Assembly (NCBI RefSeq): GCF_000717715.1
Contig: NZ_JOAI01000011.1
Location: 1 to 64,000, forward strand
DNA length: 64,000 nt
Direction of reading: 5' to 3'
From: Streptomyces sp. NRRL B-24484
Lineage (GTDB): Bacteria; Actinomycetota; Actinomycetes; Streptomycetales; Streptomycetaceae
The notes below the pieces were generated by a model. It was not told the origin of the DNA. It saw only the letters and a list, made by a program, of their open reading frames with translations, and searched no databases. How positions within the stretch are numbered: the first letter of the stretch is position 1; every line of letters starts with the position of its first letter. Made by a program: the position numbers and the translations under genes. Of the stretch, positions 17,097 to 25,920 are shown in pieces.

Positions 17097-18103
17097 CGGC
17101 CGACCGCCCCGTGGGGCAGGGGCGCGGAGGTGTCCGGCGAGCCGCCCGGCAGGGTGGCGGGGGCGCCCCGGCGGCCGGCCGGGAGCGCCGCCGCGGGGAT
17201 GCACCGCAGGCCGCCCGGCACCGCGCGCCAGCCCGGGGCGGACGGCAGCACCTGCTGCTCGACCAGCCGGGCCAGGGCGCGCCCCGCGCGGACGAAGCCG
17301 CTGTCCGCGCCGCCGTCCGCGGCGGTGCGGCCCTCGTGCGGCCGGACCTGCAGATGCGGCTCCAGCGACCAGGTGCCGCTCCAGCCGCGCTCCAGCAGCA
17401 GCCGCAGGCTGTCCGCGACCCGGGCGCCGCCCTCGCCGGGCGGCACGTACCGCGTCCGCTCCGAGCCGCCGACGGCGTCCTTGACGTGCACGTGGGCCAC
17501 GTGGTCGGCGACCTCCAGCAACATCAGGTGGCTGTCGTAGCCGTACGGGACGCCGTTGCCGGTGTCGAGGAGCAGCCGCAGCGCCGGGCTGTCCACGGTG
17601 GTGACCAGGTCGAGCATCCGCTCGGCCGAACTGCCCGCCCAGCCGCTGCAGTTCTCGTGCAGCAGGACGAGGCCGAGGGCGCCGGCGAGCTCGGCGAGGG
17701 CACGGAGCCGCTCCAGCACCCGGCGGCGCCACTCGGCCTCCGGCAGGCCCGCGTTGGGGTACGACATCACCCGGACGAACCGGGTGCCGAGCGCCGCGCA
17801 GCGCGGCCCGAGGGCGGTGAGCTCGTCGAGGTCCTCGTCGAAGGGATCGGCGACGGTGCCCGCCCAGTTGCCGATCCGGGAGGCCGCGCCGACGACCCGG
17901 ACCCCGTGGTCGGTGATCCGGTCGGCGATCCGCCGGACGGCGTCCTCGGGGAGGTCGGCGAGCCACTGGCCGTCGACCGTGCGCAGCTCCAGCTGGGACC
18001 AGCCGAGCCGGTCCAGGGCGGCGAGTTGGCCGGTCAGGTCGGTGGCGGCCTCGTCGCCGATGCCGGCGAAGCGGATCCGCGGTGCCGCGGCGGGGGCGCT
18101 CAT
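17093..18103 (-). CDS. sugar phosphate isomerase/epimerase family protein
   Basis: This 336-residue TIM-barrel protein (AP endonuclease 2 fold) shows GWSQLELRTVDGQWL at the first strands, LVLLHENCSGWAG, LLLDTGNGVPYGYDS and HVAHVHVKDAVGG, each presenting the His, Asp and Glu metal ligands of the IolE/Hyi/xylose-isomerase-like group. It probably isomerises or dehydrates a sugar, inosose or keto acid. The last 45 residues are Pro/Ala-rich and lie outside the barrel. Both ends overlap neighbours by four bases, which places it firmly in the operon. Confidence 0.85.
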   Translation of the reverse strand: MSAPAAAPRIRFAGIGDEAATDLTGQLAALDRLGWSQLELRTVDGQWLADLPEDAVRRIADRITDHGVRVVGAASRIGNWAGTVADPFDEDLDELTALGPRCAALGTRFVRVMSYPNAGLPEAEWRRRVLERLRALAELAGALGLVLLHENCSGWAGSSAERMLDLVTTVDSPALRLLLDTGNGVPYGYDSHLMLLEVADHVAHVHVKDAVGGSERTRYVPPGEGGARVADSLRLLLERGWSGTWSLEPHLQVRPHEGRTAADGGADSGFVRAGRALARLVEQQVLPSAPGWRAVPGGLRCIPAAALPAGRRGAPATLPGGSPDTSAPLPHGAVGR

Positions 18104-19122
18104 CGGGCGGCCGCCCGGGCCGGGGCGGCGGCGGGCTGCGCGACGGCCTTGGCCCGGTCGAGCAGCCGGACCACCTCGGTGTTGACCGCGAGGTCGGGGT
18201 GCGGTCCGCCGCCCCCGGCGGCGAAGTACCGGTAGGCGCGGCGGACGAAGGCGGTCAGCGAGTCGTCGTGCAGCAGCTCGGTGGTCTCGCCGTCCCGGTC
18301 GATGGTGATCAGCTGGGCGTAGGCGTCGGCCTCGCTGCCGGGGTAGTGCCCGATCAGGGTGCCGCCGGCGAGTTCGAGGGTGACCCGGCGCTCGCGCACG
18401 GGGGAGGTCATGTCGGAGCGGATCCGCGTCCAGACCCCGGAGCGGTGCTCGACCGTGAGCCAGGCGGTGCCGAGCCGGGGCAGCACCCGGCCGTCGACCA
18501 CCATGTCCGTCCCGCCGGCGCCGGTCACCTCGCCGGGCCCGGCCAGGGCGAGGCAGAGGCCGAGCGAGTGCGGCAGTTCGATGTCGAAGGCGGTCGGGTG
18601 GCCGTCGGCGGCCAGCGTCCGGGAGAAGCGCGGCTTGCGCTGGACGACGTGGACGGTGCGCAGCGGCCCGTACGCGCCGGTGGCGAGCACGGTGCGCAGC
18701 CGGTCGGTGAGCCGGCTGCCGAGCCACTGGGCGACCACCACCAGGTCCAGCCCGTGGCGGTCGCGGACGGCGAGCAGCTCGTCCAGCCCGCGGCCGTCGG
18801 CGGCCAGCGGCTTCTCGACCAGGATCCTGCGGAAGCCGAGCCTGCCGAGCCCGTCCAGCACCGCGACCCGGCCGGTGGGCGGTGTGCACAGGTGCACCAC
18901 GCAGTCGGCCGGGTCGAGCAGCCGGGCGGCGTCCGCGAGGGTCACCGGCCGAAGGTCGGCGGCGGCCGGATGGCTGCGGTGGGGGTCGGCGGCGAGCACC
19001 GGTGCCGCGGCGAACAGTCGGGCGGTGTCCGCGCCCGCGCGGAGTCTGCGGAGCACCGGCAGGTGCAGGCCGAGGCCGGCGCGCCCCATGCCGACGAGCA
19101 GTGTGCGGAATCCGTCCGCCAT
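18100..19122 (-). CDS. Gfo/Idh/MocA-family oxidoreductase (operon leader)
   Basis: The 340-residue protein begins MADGFRTLLVGMGRAGLGLHL, a glycine-rich NAD(P) site, followed by RRILVEKPLAADG, the family's EKP motif, and a C-terminal sugar-binding half. ATG 19122 is preferred to upstream in-frame starts because those lie in AT-rich promoter-like DNA; the nearest AAGGA is 12 bases away, a long spacing. It is the first gene of the six-gene leftward operon and diverges from the aminotransferase pair across a 221-base promoter region. Confidence 0.75.
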   Translation of the reverse strand: MADGFRTLLVGMGRAGLGLHLPVLRRLRAGADTARLFAAAPVLAADPHRSHPAAADLRPVTLADAARLLDPADCVVHLCTPPTGRVAVLDGLGRLGFRRILVEKPLAADGRGLDELLAVRDRHGLDLVVVAQWLGSRLTDRLRTVLATGAYGPLRTVHVVQRKPRFSRTLAADGHPTAFDIELPHSLGLCLALAGPGEVTGAGGTDMVVDGRVLPRLGTAWLTVEHRSGVWTRIRSDMTSPVRERRVTLELAGGTLIGHYPGSEADAYAQLITIDRDGETTELLHDDSLTAFVRRAYRYFAAGGGGPHPDLAVNTEVVRLLDRAKAVAQPAAAPARAAAR

Positions 19123-19343
19123 GGTGAGCCGCCATTCCTTCCGGTCCGGTGCAGTGCGTCGCGGACATTCAATCAGCACACGGACAGTGCATTTGACCGA
19201 GCGTCAAATAATCTTCACAGAAGGCCATTCGAAGGAGTGAAGTGCGCTGCCAGGTCAGGAGGTCGTCACAGGCAGTGGCGTAGATTTCCTGCCGTGCGCC
19301 CCGGTGTTCCGGGTTCATGTCCGTACGATCTGATGAGAGTTTC
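19123..19343. promoter_or_regulatory. divergent promoter region with TTGAC inverted repeat
   Basis: This 221-base gap between the leftward operon and the rightward aminotransferases is clearly less GC-rich than its surroundings. It contains ATTTGAC-cgagc-GTCAAAT at 19191-19209, a perfect 7-base inverted repeat with a 5-base spacer. Each arm ends in TTGAC, which could also act as a -35 element in either direction. A single dimeric regulator bound here could control both halves of the cluster. No cluster-linked regulator gene is visible. Confidence 0.5.
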
Positions 19344-20510
19344 ATGGGTGAACACTCCGGGGTCTCCTTCTTCACGCAGGCGGAGAGTTTCGAGTCCCTC
19401 TGGCCGACCACCCGGCGCCATCTCGGCGAACTCATGGACCGGGGCAAGTACTCCCACGGCCCGAAGGTCGCCGAACTCGAGGCGGCCCTCGCCGCCTGGA
19501 CGGGCGCCCGGCACGTGATCGGGGTCAACAGCGGCACCGACGCCCTCGTGCTGCTGCTGCGGGCCGCCGGACTGCGGGCCGGGGACGAGGTCGTGGTGCC
19601 CGCCTACACCTTCGTGGCCTCCGCCTCCTCGGTGGTGCTGGCCGGCGGCCGCCCGGTCTTCGCCGACATCGACCCGGTCACCTACGGGCTCGACCCGGCG
19701 AGCGCCGAGGCCGTCGCCACCGACCGCACCACGGCGGTCATGCCCGTCCACCTCTTCCACCAACTCGCCGACCTGCGCGGCATCCTGGACGTCGCCGCCC
19801 GCCGCGGGCTGACCGTCGTCGAGGACAGTGCCGAGGCCTTCGGGATGCGCTGGGACGGCGTCCACGCCGGACTGCACGGCGCCGGCGGCGTGCTCTCGTT
19901 CTTCCCGACCAAGACCCTCGGCGCGATCGGCGACGCCGGCGCCGTCCTCACCGACGACCCCGGCATCGCCGAGGCGGTCTCCGCGATGCGCCACCACGGC
20001 CGCTCCGGGCCCAGCACGGACGACTTCCCGGCGATCAACCGGCCCACGGACCTGCTCGGCGTCAACAGCAAGATGGACGACGTCCAGGCCGCCGTCCTGC
20101 TCGCCAAACTCACCCGTGCCGAACGGGACATCGCCCGCCGCGCCGCCCTCGCGGCCGGCTACACCGAACGCCTCGCCGGCACCCCCGGCCTCCACCGGCT
20201 GCCGACCACCGTCGACCGCGGCGTGCCCACCGACCCGGTCTGGTACGTCTACCTGATCGAGACCGAGCGCCGCGACGCCCTCGCCGCCCACCTCGCCCGC
20301 CACGGCGTGCAGACCGAGACGTACTACCCGACCCCGCTGCACCTGCAGCCCTGCTTCGCCGCACTCGGCCACCGGCCCGGCGACTTCCCGCACGCCGAGG
20401 CCGCCTGCGAACGCGCCCTCGCCCTGCCGCTCCACCCGGACCTCACCGACGACGACCTGGACCGGGTCTGCGACCTCGTCCGCGACTTCCACCACGGAAG
20501 GCAGCCATGA
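19344..20510 (+). CDS. DegT/DnrJ/EryC1/StrS-family PLP aminotransferase
   Basis: The 388-residue protein has GVNSGTDALVLLLRA (phosphate-binding loop near residue 62), VVEDSAEAFG with the PLP-contacting Asp at 161, and LSFFPTKTLGAIGDAG with the Schiff-base Lys at 190. These are the full catalytic set of sugar aminotransferases of the WecE/DesV type, which aminate keto sugars or cyclitols using Glu or Gln. ATG 19344 follows GAGAG; an upstream ATG at 19317 is less likely. Its stop overlaps the next aminotransferase by ATGA. Confidence 0.9.
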   Translation: MGEHSGVSFFTQAESFESLWPTTRRHLGELMDRGKYSHGPKVAELEAALAAWTGARHVIGVNSGTDALVLLLRAAGLRAGDEVVVPAYTFVASASSVVLAGGRPVFADIDPVTYGLDPASAEAVATDRTTAVMPVHLFHQLADLRGILDVAARRGLTVVEDSAEAFGMRWDGVHAGLHGAGGVLSFFPTKTLGAIGDAGAVLTDDPGIAEAVSAMRHHGRSGPSTDDFPAINRPTDLLGVNSKMDDVQAAVLLAKLTRAERDIARRAALAAGYTERLAGTPGLHRLPTTVDRGVPTDPVWYVYLIETERRDALAAHLARHGVQTETYYPTPLHLQPCFAALGHRPGDFPHAEAACERALALPLHPDLTDDDLDRVCDLVRDFHHGRQP

Positions 20511-21637
20511 TCCCGTTCTTCCCGCCCGACCTCTTCGAGGCGGACCGCGAGCTGCTCCTCGACGTCGTCCACGAGGTCGCCACCGACCCCGCCCAGAAGT
20601 TCATCCTCGGCGAGCGCACCGCCCGCTTCGAGGGCCTGCTGAAGGCCGGGCTGGGCGCCGCCGACGTGGTCGCCTGCGGCAGCGGCACCACCGCCCTCAC
20701 CCTCGTCCTGATGGCGATGGACATCGGGCCCGGCGACGACGTGGTCGTCCCGGCGTACGGCTGCGCCCCGCTCGCCAACACCGTCCTCGGCCTCGGCGCC
20801 GTCCCGGTGTTCGCCGACATCGACCCCGTCACCCTGGTCATGGACCCGGACGGCGCCGAGGCGCTCCTCACCGGGCGGACGAGGGTGCTGATGCCCGCCC
20901 ACATGTTCTCGGTGATGGCCGACATGCCGCGGCTGCGCGTCCTCGCCGACCGGTACGGGCTGCGGCTGCTGGAGGACTCGGCCGTCGCCCAGGGCGCCGT
21001 CCTCGACGGCCGGCCGGCCGGCACCTGGGGCGACGCGGGGGTGTACTCCTTCGTCCAGGTGAAGTCCTTCGGCGGCCCCGGCGAGGGCGGTGCGATCGTC
21101 ACGCGCAATCCCGAACTCGGCCGCACCGTAAGGATGCTGCGCAACCACGGCCAGGACGGCGTGCACCGCTTCCGGCACCACCGGATCGGCCTGAACAGCC
21201 GCTTCGACGAGGTGCTCGCGGCCTTCCAGATCCGCCGGCTGCCCGGCCTCGCCCGCCGGATCGCCCGCCGCGCGGAGATCGCCGCCTACTACACCGAGCG
21301 CTTCACCCCGCTCGCCGAGCACGGCGTCACCCCGCCGCCGCCCGGCACCGACGGCCGCTGCTACTACGTCTACTCGCTGCTCGCCGAGCGCCGGGACGAG
21401 CTCAAGCAGCACCTCGCCGCACACGGGGTGGACAGCCACGTGTACTACCCGCTGGCGCTGCCGCACCAGCCGGCCTTCGCGCACTGCGCACCCGCGGGGC
21501 GGCGCTGGCCGAACGCGGAGCGGGCGGCCCGGCAGAGCCTGGCGATCCCGGTCTACCCGCATCTGACGGATGTTCAGGTCGAGGCGGTGGCCGACGCGGT
21601 CTGCGCCTTCGCCGCCCTGGCGGCGCCCGTCCGCTGA
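20507..21637 (+). CDS. second DegT/DnrJ/EryC1/StrS-family aminotransferase
   Basis: The 376-residue protein has ACGSGTTALTLVLMA, LLEDSAVAQGA and YSFVQVKSFGGPGEGGAI, with the PLP Lys at residue 186. The GEGGAI form after the lysine is nearer to scyllo-inosose and AHBA-synthase-like members than to its neighbour's GDAGAV, so the two are not a simple recent duplication. It is coupled to the first by a four-base overlap. Its 3' end overlaps the converging acyl-adenylate gene by 64 bases. Confidence 0.9.
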   Translation: MIPFFPPDLFEADRELLLDVVHEVATDPAQKFILGERTARFEGLLKAGLGAADVVACGSGTTALTLVLMAMDIGPGDDVVVPAYGCAPLANTVLGLGAVPVFADIDPVTLVMDPDGAEALLTGRTRVLMPAHMFSVMADMPRLRVLADRYGLRLLEDSAVAQGAVLDGRPAGTWGDAGVYSFVQVKSFGGPGEGGAIVTRNPELGRTVRMLRNHGQDGVHRFRHHRIGLNSRFDEVLAAFQIRRLPGLARRIARRAEIAAYYTERFTPLAEHGVTPPPPGTDGRCYYVYSLLAERRDELKQHLAAHGVDSHVYYPLALPHQPAFAHCAPAGRRWPNAERAARQSLAIPVYPHLTDVQVEAVADAVCAFAALAAPVR

Positions 21638-23280
21638 GCGGCGACGGGGAGCCGGGCCGCGGCCGCCAGCACGGCGAGCGCCCGCCGGTCCGGCTTCCCG
21701 GTGCTGCCGACCGGGAGCCGTTCCAGCAGCAGCAGGTGCTCCGGCAGCTTGTACCGCTCCAACCCGCAGTCCTCCGCCAGGAATCCGGTCAGGTCGGCCA
21801 GGGCGAGGCCGACCGCCGTCGCCCGCGGCACGACGCAGGCGCACATCCGCTCGCCCAGGTCCGGATCGGACACCGGCACGCACACCGCCTCGGCCACCGA
21901 CGGATGGCCGTCCAGCAGCCCTTCGACCTCGGCGGTGCCGATCGACACCCCGCCGCGGTTCACCGTCTGCTTGATCCGCGACACCACCCGCAGCCGCCCG
22001 TCCGCCTCCAGCACCCCGAGGTCGCCGGCCCGCACCCAGCCGCCGTCCACCCGCTGCCGGGCGTCGAGTTCGGGCGCGCCGACGTGGCAGAGCGGGCTCA
22101 TCGGGCCGCGGGCCTGGATCTCGCCCGGCCGCCCGGCCGGGAGCGGACGTCCGTCCGGACCGCACACCCGGATCGCCGTCACCGCCGGGTCGGGGCGGCC
22201 CACCCGCTGCACGTCGCCGTCCGGATCCGTCCAGCGGGTGTGGCAGTTCATGCCGTCGCTCGACCCGTACACGTTGACCAGCGGCCGCCCGAACCGGGCC
22301 AGCGCCCCGCGCAGCACCGCCGGGGTGAGCATCGCCGAACTCGACACCACCGCCTGCAGCGAGGAGAGGTCCTCCGCCGGCTCCGCCGGCTGCTCGGCCA
22401 TCCGGCGCAGCATGGTGGGGACGGCCGCCAGGTGTGTCGGCCGCAGCCGGGAGACCGCCCGCAAGGCCCCGGCCGGGTCGAAGCCGTCGTGCAGCAGCAC
22501 CGTCGCCCCGCAGCGCACCAGCGCCACCACCGCCAGCGAGCCGTACGCCGTCGCCGGGGAGACCAGCAGCAGCACCCGGGGCGGCGCGCCGTCCGCCGTC
22601 CGCAGCGCCTCCTCGACGTACCGGCCGCGGCCGCCCGCCAGCGCGTTGTGCGAGTAGGCGATCATCTTCGGCGCCGCCTCGGAGCCGGAGGAGACCAGGA
22701 TCCTGGCCGGCGCCTCCGGGTCCACCGCGACCGGCGGCACCTCGCGGCGGAGCGGCAGCGGCAGCGCCTCGACGTCCAGGACCCGCTGCAGGTGGGGCAG
22801 TTCACCGCGCAGGTCGGTGAGCAGCTCCAGCGGGCGCCCGCCCGAGGGCAGTTCGGCCACGGTCAGCACGGTGTCCGCCCGGGAGGTGCCGAGCAGGGCG
22901 GTCAAGTCCCGGCGCCCGTGGCCCGGCAGGCAGGGCAGCACCACCGCGCCGAGCGCCGCGACCGCGAGATCCGCCGCCAGGGCGCGCCGGTCGGCGGGCA
23001 GCCGGGTGGCCACCACGGAGCCCGCGCCCACCCCGCGAGCCGCCAGCGCCGCCGCGAGTCCGCGCACCAGGTCGTCCAACTCCCGGTAGGAGAGCGCCCC
23101 CCGGCCGTCCACCACCGCGGTCCGCTCCGGGTGCGCCGCGACCCGCGCCGCGAACAGCGCGTGCAGCCCCCGGTCGGGGCAGAGGCCGGCCGCCACCCAG
23201 GCCCGCCGCAGCTCCGCCGGGACCTGGTCGGGGAAGGCGATGCCGTTGGCCGAGATCCACGGCGTCCGGTCGGTGGTCAT
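21574..23280 (-). CDS. AMP-binding acyl-adenylating enzyme (acyl-CoA synthetase-like)
   Basis: The 568-residue protein is an ANL-superfamily ligase: phosphate loop ILVSSGSEAAPKMIAYSHN (degenerate against the usual SGTTGxPK but keeping the Lys), VNVYGSSDGMN (adenine motif), GGWVRAGDLG and the C-terminal hinge RLRVVSRIKQTVNRGGVSIG with a catalytic Lys in PVGSTGKPDRR. It activates a carboxylic acid as acyl-AMP, then usually as CoA thioester. ATG 23280 follows GAGGAG. It is 38 bases downstream of the CoA-transferase gene and probably in the same transcript. Confidence 0.85.
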   Translation of the reverse strand: MTTDRTPWISANGIAFPDQVPAELRRAWVAAGLCPDRGLHALFAARVAAHPERTAVVDGRGALSYRELDDLVRGLAAALAARGVGAGSVVATRLPADRRALAADLAVAALGAVVLPCLPGHGRRDLTALLGTSRADTVLTVAELPSGGRPLELLTDLRGELPHLQRVLDVEALPLPLRREVPPVAVDPEAPARILVSSGSEAAPKMIAYSHNALAGGRGRYVEEALRTADGAPPRVLLLVSPATAYGSLAVVALVRCGATVLLHDGFDPAGALRAVSRLRPTHLAAVPTMLRRMAEQPAEPAEDLSSLQAVVSSSAMLTPAVLRGALARFGRPLVNVYGSSDGMNCHTRWTDPDGDVQRVGRPDPAVTAIRVCGPDGRPLPAGRPGEIQARGPMSPLCHVGAPELDARQRVDGGWVRAGDLGVLEADGRLRVVSRIKQTVNRGGVSIGTAEVEGLLDGHPSVAEAVCVPVSDPDLGERMCACVVPRATAVGLALADLTGFLAEDCGLERYKLPEHLLLLERLPVGSTGKPDRRALAVLAAAARLPVAAQRTGAARAAKAQTASATAST

Positions 23281-23318
23281 ACGGGGCACTCCTCGGAGAG
23301 AGCGGGGACGGGCGGCGG

Positions 23319-24890
23319 TCACGGGCGGAAGGCCCACGGCGGGCGGACGAGCGTGCACCCGGCCCCGTCCAGGGCGGGAGCCAGGCGCGGATCGGCGGCC
23401 AGTACGGCGAGATCGGTGCAGACCGGCACCGACGGCGCCGGGCCGTCGCTGCGGCCGGTGCGGCACAGCAGCCCGGCCGCGGACAGCAGCGAGGACTCCA
23501 CCCGCTGCGCCCGGCCGGTCCGTTCGCGGGCCTCCAGCGCGGCCGCCGCACCCTCGGCGCAGAGCAGCCCGCCCAGCACGTCGCACAGCGTCAGCAGGGA
23601 CGGCCGCACCGGCTCCCCCGGCGGGGTGACCAGGGCGGCGAGGCCGGAGTACGCCTGGACGGGGTAGTCGGTGCCGAGCGGCAGGCCCGGGCCGCGTTCC
23701 GTTCCGCTGCCGGAGGCCTGCACATGGACGAGCCCGGGGCGGACGGCGGCCAGCGACTCCGCGTCCAGGCCGAGGGCGGGCACCTTGGCGGGGGCGAGGC
23801 TGTGCAGCAGCACGTCCGCCGCGGCCACCGCGCCGCGGACGGCGGCCCGGCCCGCCGGGCTGCGCAGGTCGGCCTCCAGCACCTCCTTCCGCCGGTTGAG
23901 CGCCGCGAACCTGGCCGAGACCGGGCCCGCCATCGGCGGCACGCCGCGCAGCGGGTCGCCGCCCGGCGGCTCCACCCGCACCACCCGGGCGCCCAGCAGC
24001 CGCAGGACGTGCCCGGCGAGCGGACCCTGCACCCGGCGGGCCACCTCCACCACCGTCACGCCGTCCAGCGGGCCGCGGCCCGGCTCCGGCGGCCGCCCGG
24101 CTCCGGCGGTCGCCCCGCCCGGGGTGATCCGCCACGGCACCGCCGAACCGGTACCGGGTGCGGGCCCTGCGGCGACCGCGGTGACGGTGACCCCGCACTC
24201 GGTGGCCAGCGCGGCGAGCCGCCGGTACGGCAGGGTGGCGGCGGCCGCGCCCAGGTCCGCCGGCAGCGGGCAGACGGCGGTGGCGTAGCGCAGCTGGAAC
24301 GGCCGCCAGGCCCGGGCGACCGCCCGGCGGTCCGCGCCCAGGGCGGCCCAGAACCGCTGCCAGCCGTCGGGCTCCAACGCCTCCAGCTCGAACCGCACCC
24401 CGTCCAGCGAGGTGAACGGCGGCCCGCCCGGCCCGGCCCGCTCCTCGTCCTCGGGGCCCTCGTCGGCGGTTGCCGCCGCCAGGTACTGGCCGACCGCGAG
24501 CAGCGCCGCCTGTGCGACCGACACCTCCACCATGGAGTGCGGCGCGCCCAGTCGGGCGGCCCGCAGTGCGGCCAGGGCGCCCGTGGCGGCGAGCACCCCG
24601 GCGGCCGCGGAGGCGAAGTCCACGCCCAGCGGCAGGGGCCGGCCGTACCGGCGGCCGTGCACGTGCATCAGGCCGCAGGCGGCCTGGACGTCCGCCTCGC
24701 CGTGCAGCGGCAGCGCGACGGGCCCGGCCCAGGAGATCCGGCAGCCGATCCGGTGCGGGCCGGCCGCCAGACCGAGGGTGCCGTCGGGGTGCCGCCCGGG
24801 GCGGTGGCCGAGCGCCCGCAGGTGCGCGGCGGCCAGGCCGAGGGCGACCCGGGGCGGTGCGGCGGCGAGTGTGCCGGCGGCCGTGCTCAC
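23319..24890 (-). CDS. two-lobed CaiB/BaiF-type CoA transferase
   Basis: This 523-residue protein holds two incomplete CaiB/BaiF units. Residues about 60-245 resemble the middle and C-terminal lobe (DVQAACGLMHVHGR, then LGVDFASAAAGVLAATGALAAL). Residues 275-523 start over with the N-terminal lobe (LDGVTVVEVARRVQGPLAG) and reach GTDYPVQAYSGL, where Asp408 aligns with the family's catalytic Asp, and then stop early. Standard members are about 400 residues with one unit. Class III CoA transferases move CoA between acids. GTG 24890 overlaps the methyltransferase stop. Whether both active sites work is unclear. Confidence 0.75.
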   Translation of the reverse strand: MSTAAGTLAAAPPRVALGLAAAHLRALGHRPGRHPDGTLGLAAGPHRIGCRISWAGPVALPLHGEADVQAACGLMHVHGRRYGRPLPLGVDFASAAAGVLAATGALAALRAARLGAPHSMVEVSVAQAALLAVGQYLAAATADEGPEDEERAGPGGPPFTSLDGVRFELEALEPDGWQRFWAALGADRRAVARAWRPFQLRYATAVCPLPADLGAAAATLPYRRLAALATECGVTVTAVAAGPAPGTGSAVPWRITPGGATAGAGRPPEPGRGPLDGVTVVEVARRVQGPLAGHVLRLLGARVVRVEPPGGDPLRGVPPMAGPVSARFAALNRRKEVLEADLRSPAGRAAVRGAVAAADVLLHSLAPAKVPALGLDAESLAAVRPGLVHVQASGSGTERGPGLPLGTDYPVQAYSGLAALVTPPGEPVRPSLLTLCDVLGGLLCAEGAAAALEARERTGRAQRVESSLLSAAGLLCRTGRSDGPAPSVPVCTDLAVLAADPRLAPALDGAGCTLVRPPWAFRP

Positions 24891-25675
24891 GGGCGGCGGC
24901 CGTGGACGGTGTGCACCAGGTTGGAGCAGGCCCGGAAGTCCGGGTGCACCAGGATCTCCCGCAGCTCGGCGAGTTCGTCCTCGGTCAGCCCGGCGCGCAG
25001 CAGCGGCTCGCGCAGGTGGCGGGTGTTGTGGATCTGCAGCTGCAGACCGGGCGAGCCCGGGGTCAGCGCGGTGACGTACGGGACGGCCTCCACACCGGCG
25101 AAGCCGGCCCGCCGCAGGGCGGCGGCGCACTCGCGGCCCCAGCCCTGGTGCGAGCCGCGCTCGCGGAACGCCTGCAGCTTGGCGCGCTGGAACCGTTCGA
25201 ACAGCTCCTTGGCGCGGGCGTTCGGTGCGAGCAGCACGGGCGCGTACTCGGCGTCGAACTCCAGCAGGTGCAGCACTCCGCCGGGCCGCAGTGCGGCGAG
25301 CAGCCGGCGGAGCACGGCCTCCCGCTCGGGCAGGTGGGAGAGGACCAGCCGGGCGTGGATCAGGTCGAACGCGCCGTCGGGCAGCGCGTCGTGGACGATG
25401 TCGTGGCGATGGACCTCCAGGTTGGGACGGGCCGGCACGGGCAGCGGCGCCAGGTCGGTGGCGAGCACCCGCCCGGCGGGGCCGACCCGGTCGGCCAGCC
25501 AGAGGGCGATGCTGCCGGCGCCGGCACCGACGTCCAGACAGTCCATGCCGGGGCGGACGCCGACGGCGACCAGCCGCTCGATGCTGATCGGGTCGAGCCA
25601 GGCCGCCAGGCAGCGGTGCTGTTCGGCGGCGTGGCTGCCGGTGTTGTCGAAGAGGTAGGCGGGGGCGAGGGTCAT
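24887..25675 (-). CDS. class I SAM-dependent methyltransferase
   Basis: The 262-residue protein has the SAM motif I MDCLDVGAGAGSIALWLADRVG (near residue 44), an acidic residue at the end of the second strand (VLATDLAP), and FDLIHARLVLSHLPER followed by LRPGGVLHLLEF, the usual post-motifs of a class I methyltransferase. N-, O- or C-methylation cannot be distinguished. ATG 25675 has GGAGAG upstream. It leads the CoA-transferase and ligase genes, and a 245-base gap precedes it, so it may have its own promoter. Confidence 0.85.
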   Translation of the reverse strand: MTLAPAYLFDNTGSHAAEQHRCLAAWLDPISIERLVAVGVRPGMDCLDVGAGAGSIALWLADRVGPAGRVLATDLAPLPVPARPNLEVHRHDIVHDALPDGAFDLIHARLVLSHLPEREAVLRRLLAALRPGGVLHLLEFDAEYAPVLLAPNARAKELFERFQRAKLQAFRERGSHQGWGRECAAALRRAGFAGVEAVPYVTALTPGSPGLQLQIHNTRHLREPLLRAGLTEDELAELREILVHPDFRACSNLVHTVHGRRP

Positions 25676-25920
25676 CGGTCTCTCTCCGGTCCGTCGGTGA
25701 CCGGCGGACACTGGTCGGCCGGGGCGTGCGGGCTGTGCGGGCATCGCGGGCTGTGCGGGCGTGCGGGCGTGCGGTACTGCGGCGTTCGGGCGATGCCCGG
25801 GCGTTTGTCCAGAGGCGCGCGGGTTACGCGTACGGGCGCGCGCGGGGGCCTCCGGTGACGGCCGGGCGGTGCCCCCACGTGCCCCCCTGTGCGGCATCCG
25901 TGTGCCGCTGAGCACCCGCC
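25676..25920. other. intra-cluster gap with short direct repeats
   Basis: This 245-base GC-rich gap separates two same-strand gene groups of the cluster. It contains two copies of GCGGGCTGTGCGGGC (25728-25742 and 25746-25760) followed by degenerate GTGCGG units. No gene fits. It may contain a secondary promoter for the methyltransferase gene. Confidence 0.45.
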
